This document shows positions 1 through 8,237 of a stretch of DNA of 64,000 nucleotides, one piece after another; within the stretch, counting starts at the first letter, position 1; each line of letters starts with the position of its first letter. Under the pieces are notes generated by a model. That model was not told the origin of the DNA. It saw only the letters and a list, made by a program, of their open reading frames with translations, and searched no databases. Origin of the DNA: Streptomyces sp. Tue 6430 (GTDB taxonomy: Bacteria > Actinomycetota > Actinomycetes > Streptomycetales > Streptomycetaceae); NCBI GenBank assembly GCA_021568835.1, contig JAKGSH010000010.1, positions 1,240,001 to 1,304,000 of the forward strand, written 5' to 3'. The position numbers and the translations under genes were made by a program.

Positions 1-85
1 CGATCGCCCCGAACACGATCGCGATGATGGACACGAGGCCTATCAGGGCCCGTTGCGCGAGGCTGAACTTCGACAGCCAGGACAT
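1..85 (-). CDS. RND-family efflux transporter (N-terminal fragment)
   Basis: The gene runs off the left edge, so only the first 28 codons are visible, starting at the ATG whose complement is 83-85. The peptide begins MSWLSKFSLAQRALIG and continues into a hydrophobic stretch. This fits the cytoplasmic start and first membrane helix of AcrB/MmpL-like RND pumps, which I recall starting this way in Streptomyces. It lies about 180 bases downstream of the response regulator on the same strand, so it could be a target of that two-component system. The family call rests on a very short segment. Confidence 0.6.
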   Translation of the reverse strand, partial: MSWLSKFSLAQRALIGLVSIIAIVFGAI

Positions 86-265
86 GGGTTACAGGTCTCT
101 CTTCCGGGAGCGGCGGGAGCGGCACGGCAGGGACGGAAAGGGACGGCGCGCACGCACGGGCCCCGTCCCCTCACACCATCGGCCATGCGGAAGGCCCGAT
201 CCGTAAGCCCCAGGTCGATTTCCTTATACGGCGCATACTCCGGGTGCAGTACGGCCGGGTGGAGA

Positions 266-946
266 TCAGTCCACCCTCGGGCGGACCAGCCCGGACTCGT
301 AGGCGATCACCACGAGCTGGGCCCGGTCGCGGGCGCCCAGTTTGGCCATGGCCCTGTTGACGTGCGTCTTCACGGTCAGCGGGCTGACCTCCAGGCGTTC
401 GGCGATCTCGTCGTTGGAGTGGCCGCCGGCGACCTGGACGAGGACCTCGCGCTCCCGGCCGGTGAGCGCCGACAGCCGCTGCGCCCGGTCCGGGTCGTCG
501 TCGTCCCCCACGTCGCCCTGGGCGAGGAAGCGGGCGATCAGCCCCTTGGTCGCGGCCGGCGAGAGCAGGGCGTCCCCGCCGGCGGCGACCCGGATGGCGT
601 TGAGCAGTTCCTCCGGCTCGCTGCCCTTGCCGAGGAAGCCGGAGGCGCCCGCGCGCAGCGACCGCACCACGTAGTCGTCGACCTCGAAGGTCGTCAGGAT
701 CACCACGCGGACGTGCGCGAGGGACGGGTCGGCGCTGATCAGGCGGGTGGCGGCGAGGCCGTCGGTGCCGGGCATGCGGATGTCCATCAGGACGACGTCG
801 GCGCGCTCCTCCTTGGCGAGCCGGACCGCCTGCGCCCCGTCGGACGCCTCACCGACCACCTCCATGTCGGGCTCGGAGTCGACGAGCACCCGGAACGCGC
901 TGCGCAGCAGCGCCTGGTCGTCGGCGAGCAGGACGCGGATGGTCAT
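266..946 (-). CDS. NarL/LuxR-family response regulator
   Basis: This 226-residue protein has a receiver domain followed by a LuxR-type helix-turn-helix. Acidic residues near 9-10 and the phosphoacceptor Asp55 (in VVLMDIRMPG) are present, as is the TT pair after the fourth strand. The C-terminal part (about 160-226) carries the LTGREREVL and SPLTVKTHVNRAMAKLG signatures of the DNA-binding domain. Its ATG overlaps the stop of the upstream histidine kinase by four bases (ATGA), so the two are translationally coupled. Same-strand neighbours upstream are pspAA and pspA, which suggests control of an envelope-stress or efflux response. The specific signal is not known. Confidence 0.95.
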   Translation of the reverse strand: MTIRVLLADDQALLRSAFRVLVDSEPDMEVVGEASDGAQAVRLAKEERADVVLMDIRMPGTDGLAATRLISADPSLAHVRVVILTTFEVDDYVVRSLRAGASGFLGKGSEPEELLNAIRVAAGGDALLSPAATKGLIARFLAQGDVGDDDDPDRAQRLSALTGREREVLVQVAGGHSNDEIAERLEVSPLTVKTHVNRAMAKLGARDRAQLVVIAYESGLVRPRVD

Positions 947-2163
947 GCGGAGTCCTCGGGGGCGCTGGGGCGGGTCTTGACGGGCAGGATCGCATGGACG
1001 CGGTAGCCGCCCCCGTAGCGGGGACCGGTGGTGAGGGCGCCGCGCAGGGCGGTGACGCGCTCACGCATCCCGAGCAGGCCGTGTCCGCCGCCGTCCTGCG
1101 GGGCCGGTGCGCCCCCGGGACCGTCGTCGAGGACGGTGACCTCGATGTGGGGGCCGACGCGGACGACGCTGACCTCGGCCCTGGCCTCGGGTCCCGCGTG
1201 TTTGCGCACGTTGGTGAGGGCCTCCTGGATGACGCGGTAGGCGGCCAGGTCGACGGCGGCGGGGAGCGCGGTGCCGTGGTCGGCACGGGCCACCTCGACC
1301 GGCAGGCCCGCGTTGCGGAAGGTGCCGGCCAGTTCGTCGAGCCGGTCGAGGCCGGGGGCCGGCTCGGTGGGCGCCTCCGGGTCGCCGGACTGGCGCAGCA
1401 GGCCGACCGTGGCGCGCAGTTCGTTGAGCGCGGAGCGGCTGGCCTCGCGGACGTGCGCGAGGGCCTCCTTGGCCTGGTCGGGGCGTTTGTCCATGACGTG
1501 GGCGGCGACCCCGGCCTGCACGTTGACCAGGGCGATGTGGTGGGCGACCACGTCGTGCAGGTCGCGGGCGATGCGCAGGCGCTCCTCGGCGACCCGGCGG
1601 CGGGCCTCCTCCTCGCGGGTGCGTTCGGCCCGTTCGGCCCGCTCCCGGATGGCGCGCACGACGGCCCGGCGGCTGCGGACCGCGTCCCCGGCGGTGGCGC
1701 CGATGCCGGTCCAGGCGAAGATCGCCAGGTTCTCCTGGGCGTACCAGGGCAGCGGCCCGGCGAGCATGGCGGCGCCGGTGAGGACGGTCGTGGTGAGCAG
1801 GCCGACCCGCCAGGTGGTGGGGCGGTCGGTGGTGGAGGCGACGGTGTAGAGGGCGAGGACGGCGGACATCGCGACGGGGGCGCGGGGGTCGCCGGTGACG
1901 CTCTCGACCACGGTGCAGGTGCCGGTGACCGCGAGGACCGCCAGGGGGGCGATGCGGCGGAGGGCGAGGGCGACGCCGGCGAGGGTGATCAGCAGCAGGC
2001 TGAGCGGGTCGGGACTGCGCAGGCTCCAGCTGACGCCCTGCTCGCCGTGCGGGTCGATGAAGGAACCGGCCAGCATGCACAGCAGTACGGCGGCGGCGAG
2101 GGCGGAGTCCAGGGCGAGGGGGTGGGCCTTCAGCCGGCGCCGGGCTCGGGCGAGGGGGGTCAC
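943..2163 (-). CDS. HisKA_3-type sensor histidine kinase
   Basis: I chose the GTG at 2163 because the longer open frame upstream is low-complexity Arg/Pro/Gly and lacks a credible ribosome site. The 406-residue product has several hydrophobic segments in residues 15-155, a coiled, charged linker, the phosphoacceptor helix with RDLHDVVAHHIA (His203), and a GHKL ATPase domain with an ALTNVRKHAG N-box and a GGHGLLGMRER lid. It phosphorylates the cognate regulator that overlaps its stop codon. There is no LiaF or PspC domain. A 227-base gap separates it from pspAA, so it may have its own promoter. Confidence 0.93.
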   Translation of the reverse strand: MTPLARARRRLKAHPLALDSALAAAVLLCMLAGSFIDPHGEQGVSWSLRSPDPLSLLLITLAGVALALRRIAPLAVLAVTGTCTVVESVTGDPRAPVAMSAVLALYTVASTTDRPTTWRVGLLTTTVLTGAAMLAGPLPWYAQENLAIFAWTGIGATAGDAVRSRRAVVRAIRERAERAERTREEEARRRVAEERLRIARDLHDVVAHHIALVNVQAGVAAHVMDKRPDQAKEALAHVREASRSALNELRATVGLLRQSGDPEAPTEPAPGLDRLDELAGTFRNAGLPVEVARADHGTALPAAVDLAAYRVIQEALTNVRKHAGPEARAEVSVVRVGPHIEVTVLDDGPGGAPAPQDGGGHGLLGMRERVTALRGALTTGPRYGGGYRVHAILPVKTRPSAPEDSA

Positions 2164-2390
2164 AGGGGGTCGCTTTCCGTGCCGTCGCTTTCGTGGCCGC
2201 TCCGTGGCCGCCGCCCGGCACCGTCGGCAGGGGCTGCCGCCGGGGACAGCCGCCCTCGGACCCGGGCGTCGGGTGGGGCGGCGGGCCGGCCGTCGGCCCG
2301 GGCGGCCCGGTCCCGGCCGACCGCCGGGCCGGACCCGCGGGCCGCGGGCCACCGCCGGGGCAGCGGCCCGCCGTCACCGGGACTCCGGCC

Positions 2391-2669
2391 TCAGCCGGGG
2401 ATCAGCCCGTTGTCGCTGAGCATCTCCCGGACCTCCTCCAGGCTCGCGTCCGGGGCCGGGAGGATCAGTTCCGAGGGTTCCAGGGCGTCGTCGGGAAGGG
2501 GCTCGCCGAGGCGGCGGACGGCGTCCAGGAGGGCGCAGAGGGTGCGGTGGAAGCCCTCGTCGTCGCCGCCCTCCATCTCGGCCAGCAGTTCGTCGTCCAG
2601 CTGGTTCAGCTCGGCGAAGTGGGAGTCGGCCAGTGTCCACTGGCCCTCCCCCATGATCCGGACGATCAT
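2391..2669 (-). CDS. pspAA: PspA-associated protein PspAA
   Basis: This acidic 92-residue protein starts MIVRIMGEGQW and ends in SDNGLIPG, matching the small PspAA domain found beside PspA in actinobacteria. It has no membrane segment or signal peptide, so it is cytoplasmic. It begins 34 bases after the pspA stop on the same strand, so the two are probably co-transcribed. PspAA is thought to act with PspA at the membrane under envelope stress, but its biochemical role is not established. The family call is from recognised sequence character and context. Confidence 0.85.
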   Translation of the reverse strand: MIVRIMGEGQWTLADSHFAELNQLDDELLAEMEGGDDEGFHRTLCALLDAVRRLGEPLPDDALEPSELILPAPDASLEEVREMLSDNGLIPG

Positions 2670-2703
2670 GTCGGCCTCCTCGGCTCCGGCCCCGGCGCCG
2701 CGG

Positions 2704-3501
2704 CTACTGCTTGTCGAAGCGCGGGGTGTCCTGCGGCTGCTGCCGGTTCTGCGCCGGGTCGGCGCCGCCCTCGATGGCCTGCTGCCCGGACGAGGGGCCG
2801 CCGGCCAGCTCCGCCTTCATGCGCTGGAGCTCCAGCTCTACATCCGTACCACCGGAGAGCCGGTCCAGCTCGGCCTGGAGGTCGTCCTTGGCGATGCCGG
2901 TGGGGTCGTCCAGGGCGCCGGAGGCGAGGAGTTCGTCGAGGGCGCCGGCCCGGGCCTGGAGCTGGGCGGTCTTGTCCTCGGCGCGCTGGATCGCCAGCCC
3001 GACGTCGCCCATCTCCTCGGAGATGCCGGAGAAGGCCTCCCCGATCCGGGTCTGCGCCTGCGCCGCCGTGTAGGTGGCCTTGATGGTCTCCTTCTTGGTG
3101 CGGAAGGCGTCCACCTTGGCCTGGAGGCGCTGGGCCGCGAGGGTGAGCTTCTCCTCCTCGCCCTGGAGCGTCGAGTGCTGCGTCTCCAGGTCGGTGACCT
3201 GCTGCTGGAGGGCGGCCCGGCGGGAGAGCGCCTCGCGGGCCAGGTCCTCGCGGCCCAGCGCGAGCGCCTTGCGGCCCTGGTCCTCCAGCTTGGAGGACTG
3301 CGACTGCAACTGGTTGAGCTGGAGTTCCAGCCGCTTGCGCGAGGTGGCCACGTCCGCGACACCGCGGCGGACCTTCTGCAACAGCTCCAGCTGCTTCTGG
3401 TACGAGTAGTCGAGGGTTTCGCGCGGGTCCTCGGCCCGGTCAAGGGCCTTGTTCGCCTTCGCGCGGAAGATCATCCCCATACGCTTCATGACACCGCTCA
3501 T
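2704..3501 (-). CDS. pspA: Phage shock protein A (PspA/IM30 family)
   Basis: I start at the ATG ending at 3501 (MSGVMKRMGMIFRAKANKAL), giving 265 residues. The open frame extends 37 codons further upstream but without family-like sequence. Most of the protein is a long helical coiled coil rich in Gln, Glu, Lys and Arg, typical of PspA/IM30/Vipp1 (ESCRT-III-like membrane-repair proteins). An acidic, Gln/Pro-rich tail ends in RFDKQ. It is expected to bind the inner face of the membrane as oligomers. It heads a same-strand series with pspAA and a two-component system. Confidence 0.95.
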   Translation of the reverse strand: MSGVMKRMGMIFRAKANKALDRAEDPRETLDYSYQKQLELLQKVRRGVADVATSRKRLELQLNQLQSQSSKLEDQGRKALALGREDLAREALSRRAALQQQVTDLETQHSTLQGEEEKLTLAAQRLQAKVDAFRTKKETIKATYTAAQAQTRIGEAFSGISEEMGDVGLAIQRAEDKTAQLQARAGALDELLASGALDDPTGIAKDDLQAELDRLSGGTDVELELQRMKAELAGGPSSGQQAIEGGADPAQNRQQPQDTPRFDKQ

Positions 3502-3799
3502 GGGCTTCGCGCGCCCCCTTCTGACGTCCAGCTCCAGCTCTGCGACAGAACCCACAGTACGGGCCCTGCTTCCATTGACGCACTGTTCGAGGCCAGATGT
3601 GCTCATCCCCAAGGACGACTGACCGAGGCCTTGCTCCGGCGTGAGGAGTAGGTGACCTTCAGGGTGACCACCGCGCCACCGCCCGTCCCCTCTCCACCGG
3701 TTCGTCCCGAGTCCGTCATCGGTTCAGACGAACGGTGTTGCCGGATCGTTCCCCGCCCGGCTGGGGTCCATGCCCGGGGAGCGCTTACCCTTGGGTTTT

Positions 3800-4396
3800 G
3801 TGTTCCGTAGCCGTGCCAAGGAAGAGAAGGCCCCGGTAGCCGACAAGGCGCCGGCCGACTCCAAGCAGACCCGCGACCCGCAGGCCCCGAAGGGCAGGCC
3901 CACGCCCAAGCGCAGTGAGGCCCAGTCCCAACGCCGCAGCGTCGCCAACACCTCGCTGTCGCGCAAGGACGCCGCCAAGCGTCAGCGCGAGGAGCGCCGA
4001 GCCCAGCTGGAGCGCCAGCGGCAGGCGCTGGCGGGCGGTGACGAGCGGTTCCTGCCGGCCCGCGACAAGGGCCCGGTGCGCAAGTTCGCGCGCGACACCA
4101 TCGACTCGCGGTTCAACGTGGCGGAGTTCTTCCTGCCGATGGCCGTGGTCATCCTGGTGCTGAGCATGGTCCGGGTGGGCTCGCTCCAGACGATCGCGCT
4201 GCTGCTGTGGCTCGTGGTGATCGTGCTGATCGTGCTGGACTCGCTCGTGACCGGGTTCCGTCTGAAGAAGCGGCTCGCCGAGCGCTTCCCCGACCAGAAC
4301 CGGCGGGGCGCGGTGGCCTACGCGCTCATGCGCTCCCTCCAGATGCGTCGGCTCCGGCTGCCCAAGCCGCAGGTCAAGCGCGGAGAGCGGCCCTGA
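3800..4396 (+). CDS. DUF3043 membrane protein
   Basis: The likely start is the GTG at 3800 (FRSRAKEEKAP), because TACCCT at 3786-3791 sits nine bases upstream as a -10 box and gives a nearly leaderless mRNA. The first 100 residues are very basic and probably disordered and cytoplasmic. They are followed by two hydrophobic helices around residues 110-155 and a basic C-terminus. This is the usual layout of the actinobacterial DUF3043 family, whose function is unknown. The stop overlaps the proposed start of the methyltransferase, so the two are coupled. Confidence 0.85.
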   Translation: MFRSRAKEEKAPVADKAPADSKQTRDPQAPKGRPTPKRSEAQSQRRSVANTSLSRKDAAKRQREERRAQLERQRQALAGGDERFLPARDKGPVRKFARDTIDSRFNVAEFFLPMAVVILVLSMVRVGSLQTIALLLWLVVIVLIVLDSLVTGFRLKKRLAERFPDQNRRGAVAYALMRSLQMRRLRLPKPQVKRGERP

Positions 4397-5181
4397 GCAC
4401 GGCTTCTTTCTCCGGGGGCGCGGCGAAGGCCTGGCTGAACAGGCTCGGCGGACTGCGTGATGTCGTACGGCAGGAGCTGGTGGCCCGGCAGCTCGACGAA
4501 CAGATAGCCGGGCGGTATCCGGTCGGGCAGCGGCTGCGCGTGCTCGACGTGGGGATGGGGCAGGGCACCCAGGCGCTGCGGCTGGCCCGGCTCGGTCACC
4601 AGGTGACCGGGCTGGAGCAGGACGCGACGATGATCGCCGCGGCCCGTGAGGCCCTGGGCGGGGAGCCCGAGGGCATCCGGGAGCGGATGCGGATCATGGA
4701 GGGCGACGGCCGGGACACCGGCGCGCACTTCCCGCCCGGCAGCTTCGACGTGGTGCTCTGCCACGGCGTGCTCATGTACGTCCAGGAGCCGGACCCCCTG
4801 CTCGCGGGCCTCGCGCGCGTGCTGGCCCCCGGCGGGCTGCTGTCCCTCCTGGTCCGCAACGCCGACGCGCTGGCCATGCGGCCCGGGCTGGCCGGGGACT
4901 GGGCGGGCGCCCTGGGCGCCTTCGACACCACGGCGTACCGCAACCGATTGGGTCTGGACGTCCGCGCGGACCGCCGGGAGACCCTGACCGCGACCCTCGC
5001 GGGCATCGGGGCGCCGCTGCACACCTGGTACGGCGTGCGGGTCTTCACGGACACGGCGGTGGACGGCGCGGACGTCCCCGAGGACCTGGAGCCGCTGCTG
5101 GCGGCGGAGGAGCGGGCGGGCCGGACGGACCCGTACCGCAGCGTGGCGGCACTGCTGCATCTGTGCGGGGTGCGGGGCTGA
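4393..5181 (+). CDS. Class I SAM-dependent methyltransferase (probable CTG start)
   Basis: The 262-residue product has motif I as RVLDVGMGQGTQ near residue 45 and the downstream motif DVVLCHGVLMYV, so it binds S-adenosylmethionine. The substrate is unknown. Family-like sequence (STASFSGGAAKAW) begins directly at CTG 4393-4395, which overlaps the stop of the DUF3043 gene (CTGA). No ATG or GTG precedes motif I in this frame except far upstream inside the other gene. A GGAG-type ribosome site lies at 4382-4385. I infer a CTG start with translational coupling. A start-codon sequence error is the alternative. Confidence 0.85.
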   Translation: MSTASFSGGAAKAWLNRLGGLRDVVRQELVARQLDEQIAGRYPVGQRLRVLDVGMGQGTQALRLARLGHQVTGLEQDATMIAAAREALGGEPEGIRERMRIMEGDGRDTGAHFPPGSFDVVLCHGVLMYVQEPDPLLAGLARVLAPGGLLSLLVRNADALAMRPGLAGDWAGALGAFDTTAYRNRLGLDVRADRRETLTATLAGIGAPLHTWYGVRVFTDTAVDGADVPEDLEPLLAAEERAGRTDPYRSVAALLHLCGVRG

Positions 5182-5313
5182 GAGGCCCCGCGGTGGATTT
5201 CACCCGCAGCGGCGACGGACGGTCGGCGTGACGCCGGTCGAGCGGCGCCGGGGGCGGTCGGGGCGGGGCGAGCGGGGTGGCCGTCGGCCGGCCACCCCGG
5301 GCCGGGGCCCCTC

Positions 5314-5526
5314 CTACGACTCGTCGGCGTGCAGGTTCATCGGGCCGTAGATCTCCGTGGCGTCCTCGAACAGCCGGACCTGGTCCGCGCCGCCTTCGAG
5401 CAGGGCCTTCCACTGCTCCCCGAGCCAGGACTCGGCGTCCCCCTGCGTGGTGAACTCCTCCGGCTGCACCGCGGGCTGGACCTCCGTCCCGTCGGCCTTC
5501 TCGAACCGCCACGTCCATGCCGCCAT
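5314..5526 (-). CDS. Conserved small acidic protein, function unknown
   Basis: This 70-residue protein begins MAAWTWRFEKADGTEV and is acidic and Trp/Glu-rich, with no membrane helix, signal or cysteine. A start four codons upstream (MEAYM) is also possible. I recognise the sequence style as a conserved Streptomyces small protein but know no function. It is convergent with the methyltransferase and divergent from the cobU fusion. Confidence 0.75.
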   Translation of the reverse strand: MAAWTWRFEKADGTEVQPAVQPEEFTTQGDAESWLGEQWKALLEGGADQVRLFEDATEIYGPMNLHADES

Positions 5527-5640
5527 GTACGCCTCCAACGTGTGAGCACATGCAGAGCAGGAGCCGGATCACGGTCCGGCTCCTGGCACGCAGCCTAGCC
5601 GGATGCGCAAGACCTGATCGGACGCGCGAAAATCAGGTCC

Positions 5641-6852
5641 GTGGAAGTGACTCTGCTCGGTACCGGTGCCCCCGCGGGACTCCCCCGCCCCGACTGTCCC
5701 TGTGCCGCCTGCGCGACCGCCCTCGGGGCGGACGCCCGGGCGGCGACCGCGGCTCTGGTGGACGGGGTGCTGCTGCTCGACCTCACGCCGGGCGCGGCCT
5801 TCGCCGCGGCGCGCTCCGGGCACTCCCTGGGCGGCGTGCGGCAGGTGCTGCTGTCGCATCCGCACGACGGGCCCGCGGTCGAGGTGCCGGCCGGGCTGCC
5901 GCAACCCGTCCGGGTGCCGGACGGCCGGGAGTCGACGCAGCCGACGGGGCACCGGGTGCGGGCGGTGGCGATGGACGCGCCCGGTACGGGGTACGCCGTG
6001 ACCGGTCCGGACGGGCAGCGGCTGCTGTACCTGCCGCCGGGCGGCGCGCCGGCCGGGCTGGAGGAGGGCGGGGAGCCTGCCGAGCGGTACGACATGGTCC
6101 TCGCCGACGTGATGGGGCGGCCGGACGCGGCGGCGAAGCTGCGGGCGGTGGGCGCGGTCGGGCCCACGACGGACGTCGTCGCCGTGCACCTGGACCACGA
6201 CGTGCCCCCGGGTCCGGAGGTGCGGCGCCGGCTGGCCGCGGCGGGGGCGCGGGCGGTGCCGGACGGATCGACGCTGACGGTGGGCGTGTACGAGGAGGTG
6301 CCGGACGTGCCGCGGCGGACCCTGGTGCTGGGCGGCGCGCGGTCGGGGAAGTCGGTGGAGGCCGAACGGCGGCTGGAGTCCTTCCCCGACGTGCTGTACG
6401 TCGCGACCGGCGGGACACGGGGCGGGGACGGCGAGTGGGCGGCACGGGTCGCCGCGCACCGGGAGCGGCGGCCGGGGTCGTGGCGGACGGTGGAGACGTG
6501 CGACCTGGTGCCGCTGCTCGCACAGGACGGGGCGCCGCCCCTGCTGGTCGACTGCCTGTCGCTGTGGCTGACCGACGCGATGGACTCCGTCGGCGCCTGG
6601 GACGACGCGGTGTGGGCGGACGGCGGTGAACGCGAACTGCGCTCCCGGGTGGCGGAGTTGGCGGGAGCGGTGCGGGGGACCCGGCGGCCGGTGGTGCTGG
6701 TGTCGAACGAGGTGGGGTCCGGGATCGTGCCGGCGACGGCGTCGGGACGGCGGTACCGGGACGAGCTGGGACGGCTGAACGCGGCGGTCGCGGGCGAGTG
6801 CGAGGAGGTGCTGCTGGTGGTGGCGGGACAGGTGCTGGTGCTACGGGGCTGA
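5641..6852 (+). CDS. cobU: CobU (adenosylcobinamide kinase / GTP guanylyltransferase) with N-terminal metallo-beta-lactamase-like domain
   Basis: The C-terminal half (from about residue 226) is CobU. It has a P-loop GGARSGKS at 231-238, a conserved His in VAAHRERRPGSW that would carry the GMP, and the SNEVGSGIVP motif. It phosphorylates adenosylcobinamide and then transfers GMP to give adenosylcobinamide-GDP. Residues 1-218 form an extra domain resembling metallo-beta-lactamases, with TGAPAG and LSHPHDG in place of the canonical metal-binding HxHxDH, so hydrolase activity is doubtful. GTG at 5641 is the start. cobT and cobS follow downstream, interleaved with other genes. Confidence 0.92.
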   Translation: MEVTLLGTGAPAGLPRPDCPCAACATALGADARAATAALVDGVLLLDLTPGAAFAAARSGHSLGGVRQVLLSHPHDGPAVEVPAGLPQPVRVPDGRESTQPTGHRVRAVAMDAPGTGYAVTGPDGQRLLYLPPGGAPAGLEEGGEPAERYDMVLADVMGRPDAAAKLRAVGAVGPTTDVVAVHLDHDVPPGPEVRRRLAAAGARAVPDGSTLTVGVYEEVPDVPRRTLVLGGARSGKSVEAERRLESFPDVLYVATGGTRGGDGEWAARVAAHRERRPGSWRTVETCDLVPLLAQDGAPPLLVDCLSLWLTDAMDSVGAWDDAVWADGGERELRSRVAELAGAVRGTRRPVVLVSNEVGSGIVPATASGRRYRDELGRLNAAVAGECEEVLLVVAGQVLVLRG

Positions 6853-7056
6853 GCCGGCCGCGCACAGCCGCGCGCGGAGCCGGCAGCGGTGCCACCGGGC
6901 CGGGCCGAGCGCGCTCCCGGGCGCAGGGCCGGTGCCGGGGAACGCCTGGTGTCAGGGGGCTGCCCGATGCCGGGGGCCGGTGCCCGGCGGGTGCGCGGCA
7001 CGGCCCGGCGCGGCAGGGGGTGCCTCCCCCGCTCCCGGCTCGCCCGGGCGGACCCC

Positions 7057-7090
7057 GGCGTGCCGCCCGAGCGGCTCCGGGCGGCACGCC
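7057..7090. terminator. Bidirectional hairpin between cobU and the methyltransferase
   Basis: Perfect 13-bp arms at 7057-7069 and 7078-7090 enclose an 8-nt loop, between two convergent genes. The rest of 6853-7132 is GC-rich sequence in which I see no gene. Confidence 0.75.
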
Positions 7091-7132
7091 TGCCTGCGGA
7101 CGCCGTCGGGTGGCCGTCGCCGGTGCCGGGGG

Positions 7133-8088
7133 TCAGTTCTTGCGGGCGATCACCCGGTACGTGTTGGAGAAGCGGGTGTGGCGGAGCAGGGGGGCCAGCG
7201 CGTGGTCCAGGGCGCTCGCCGCGGTGACCAGCGGGGCGGCGGCGCGCAGGAGGGCCGTACGGGGGGCCGGGACCGAGCGGGAGAGGGCGAGGGCCAGGGC
7301 CGCCGCGAGGTCGTGGGGGACGTGGGCGCCGCTGCGGTCGGCCGTGACGACGGTGCAGTCCTGGGACTCGAGTTCGGCGCGGAGGTTGGGCAGCGGGATG
7401 AGGTGGAGGTGGCGCGGCTGCCCGTGGGCCACCCACCACTTGCCGAGCAGCGCCGCGAACGCGCTGCGCGGTTCGGGCAGTTCGAGGAGCAGGTGTCCGC
7501 CGGGCCGCAACGCGACGAGCGCGGCGCGGAGTTCGGCGCGCGGGTCGAGGGTGTGCTCGACATGGCCGAGCATGCTGACGACGTCGTAGCGGGCGCGCAG
7601 CCGTGCGCTGGTGGCGGGGTGGGTGAGCCACCCCTGGTGGGCCTCCTCCACGCGGCCGGCCTCCTGGGCCCTGACGACCCGCGGGGTGGGGTCGAGCCCG
7701 TCGAAGGAGGTGTAGGTGAAGACCTCCTTCGCCGCCTCGGGGAACAGCGCGTCCCCGTACCCACGTCCAGCCAGCTCTCCGGCTCGGGGAAGGGCAGCAT
7801 CGCGCGGGCGGTGGCCACCAGCCGGCGCCGCCGCGTGCGGGTGGCGAGGACGCGTTCGGCGGAGTCGCCGGGCAGGCCCACCGCCGGGGGGCGGTGGTAG
7901 AGGGCGAGCCCCTCCGCGGTCAGTCGCGGGTTCTGGAAGGTGTGGGCGCAGTCCCGGCACTCGTCGACGGCGAAGGTGCCGGGCCGGTGGTGGAGCAGGT
8001 CGGGCGCGCGCAGGCGGGTGCGCAGGCGTTTCGAGCCGCACCAGGGGCAGTTGTCGCGGCGCGGCTCGTGGATGGGCCTGGGGGGCAT
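7133..8088 (-). CDS. SAM-dependent methyltransferase with N-terminal zinc-binding region (frame broken)
   Basis: Start is the ATG ending at 8088 (MPPRPIHEP). The N-terminal part has a CPWCGS and CRDCAH cysteine pair, typical of a methyltransferase zinc ribbon. The SAM motif I reads SWLDVGTG, then the frame shifts. The continuation GYGDALFPEAAKEV, through VVSMLGHVEHTLDP to the C-terminus, is in another frame. Restoring one copy of the 7-bp repeat GGGTACG at about 7755-7765 gives an uninterrupted DVGTGYGDAL motif and a 320-residue protein. Substrate unknown. It diverges from cobT. Confidence 0.8.
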
Positions 8089-8237
8089 GAGCGGCTCCGG
8101 GGAGGGGCGTCGGAGGATGCGGCAATTCGCCGTAAAACGGAACGTATGGGATGCCGATCTCGGGTGCAAAGACGTCACGGGGGTGTGGTGCCGGTGTGGC
8201 ACCGGACCGTTCGACCGGTGCCGGTACTGTTCGGCGA

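Noticed and set aside
994..3651. 885-codon open frame on the plus strand over the histidine kinase and pspA
   Set aside because: It is the antisense shadow of two real genes. In GC-rich Streptomyces DNA such frames arise by third-position bias. The translation is low-complexity Gly/Ala/Arg with no domain.
5540..8237. Cobalamin riboswitch near cobU or cobT
   Set aside because: I saw no B12-box-like sequence or leader structure. cobT and cobS appear leaderless, which leaves no room for one.
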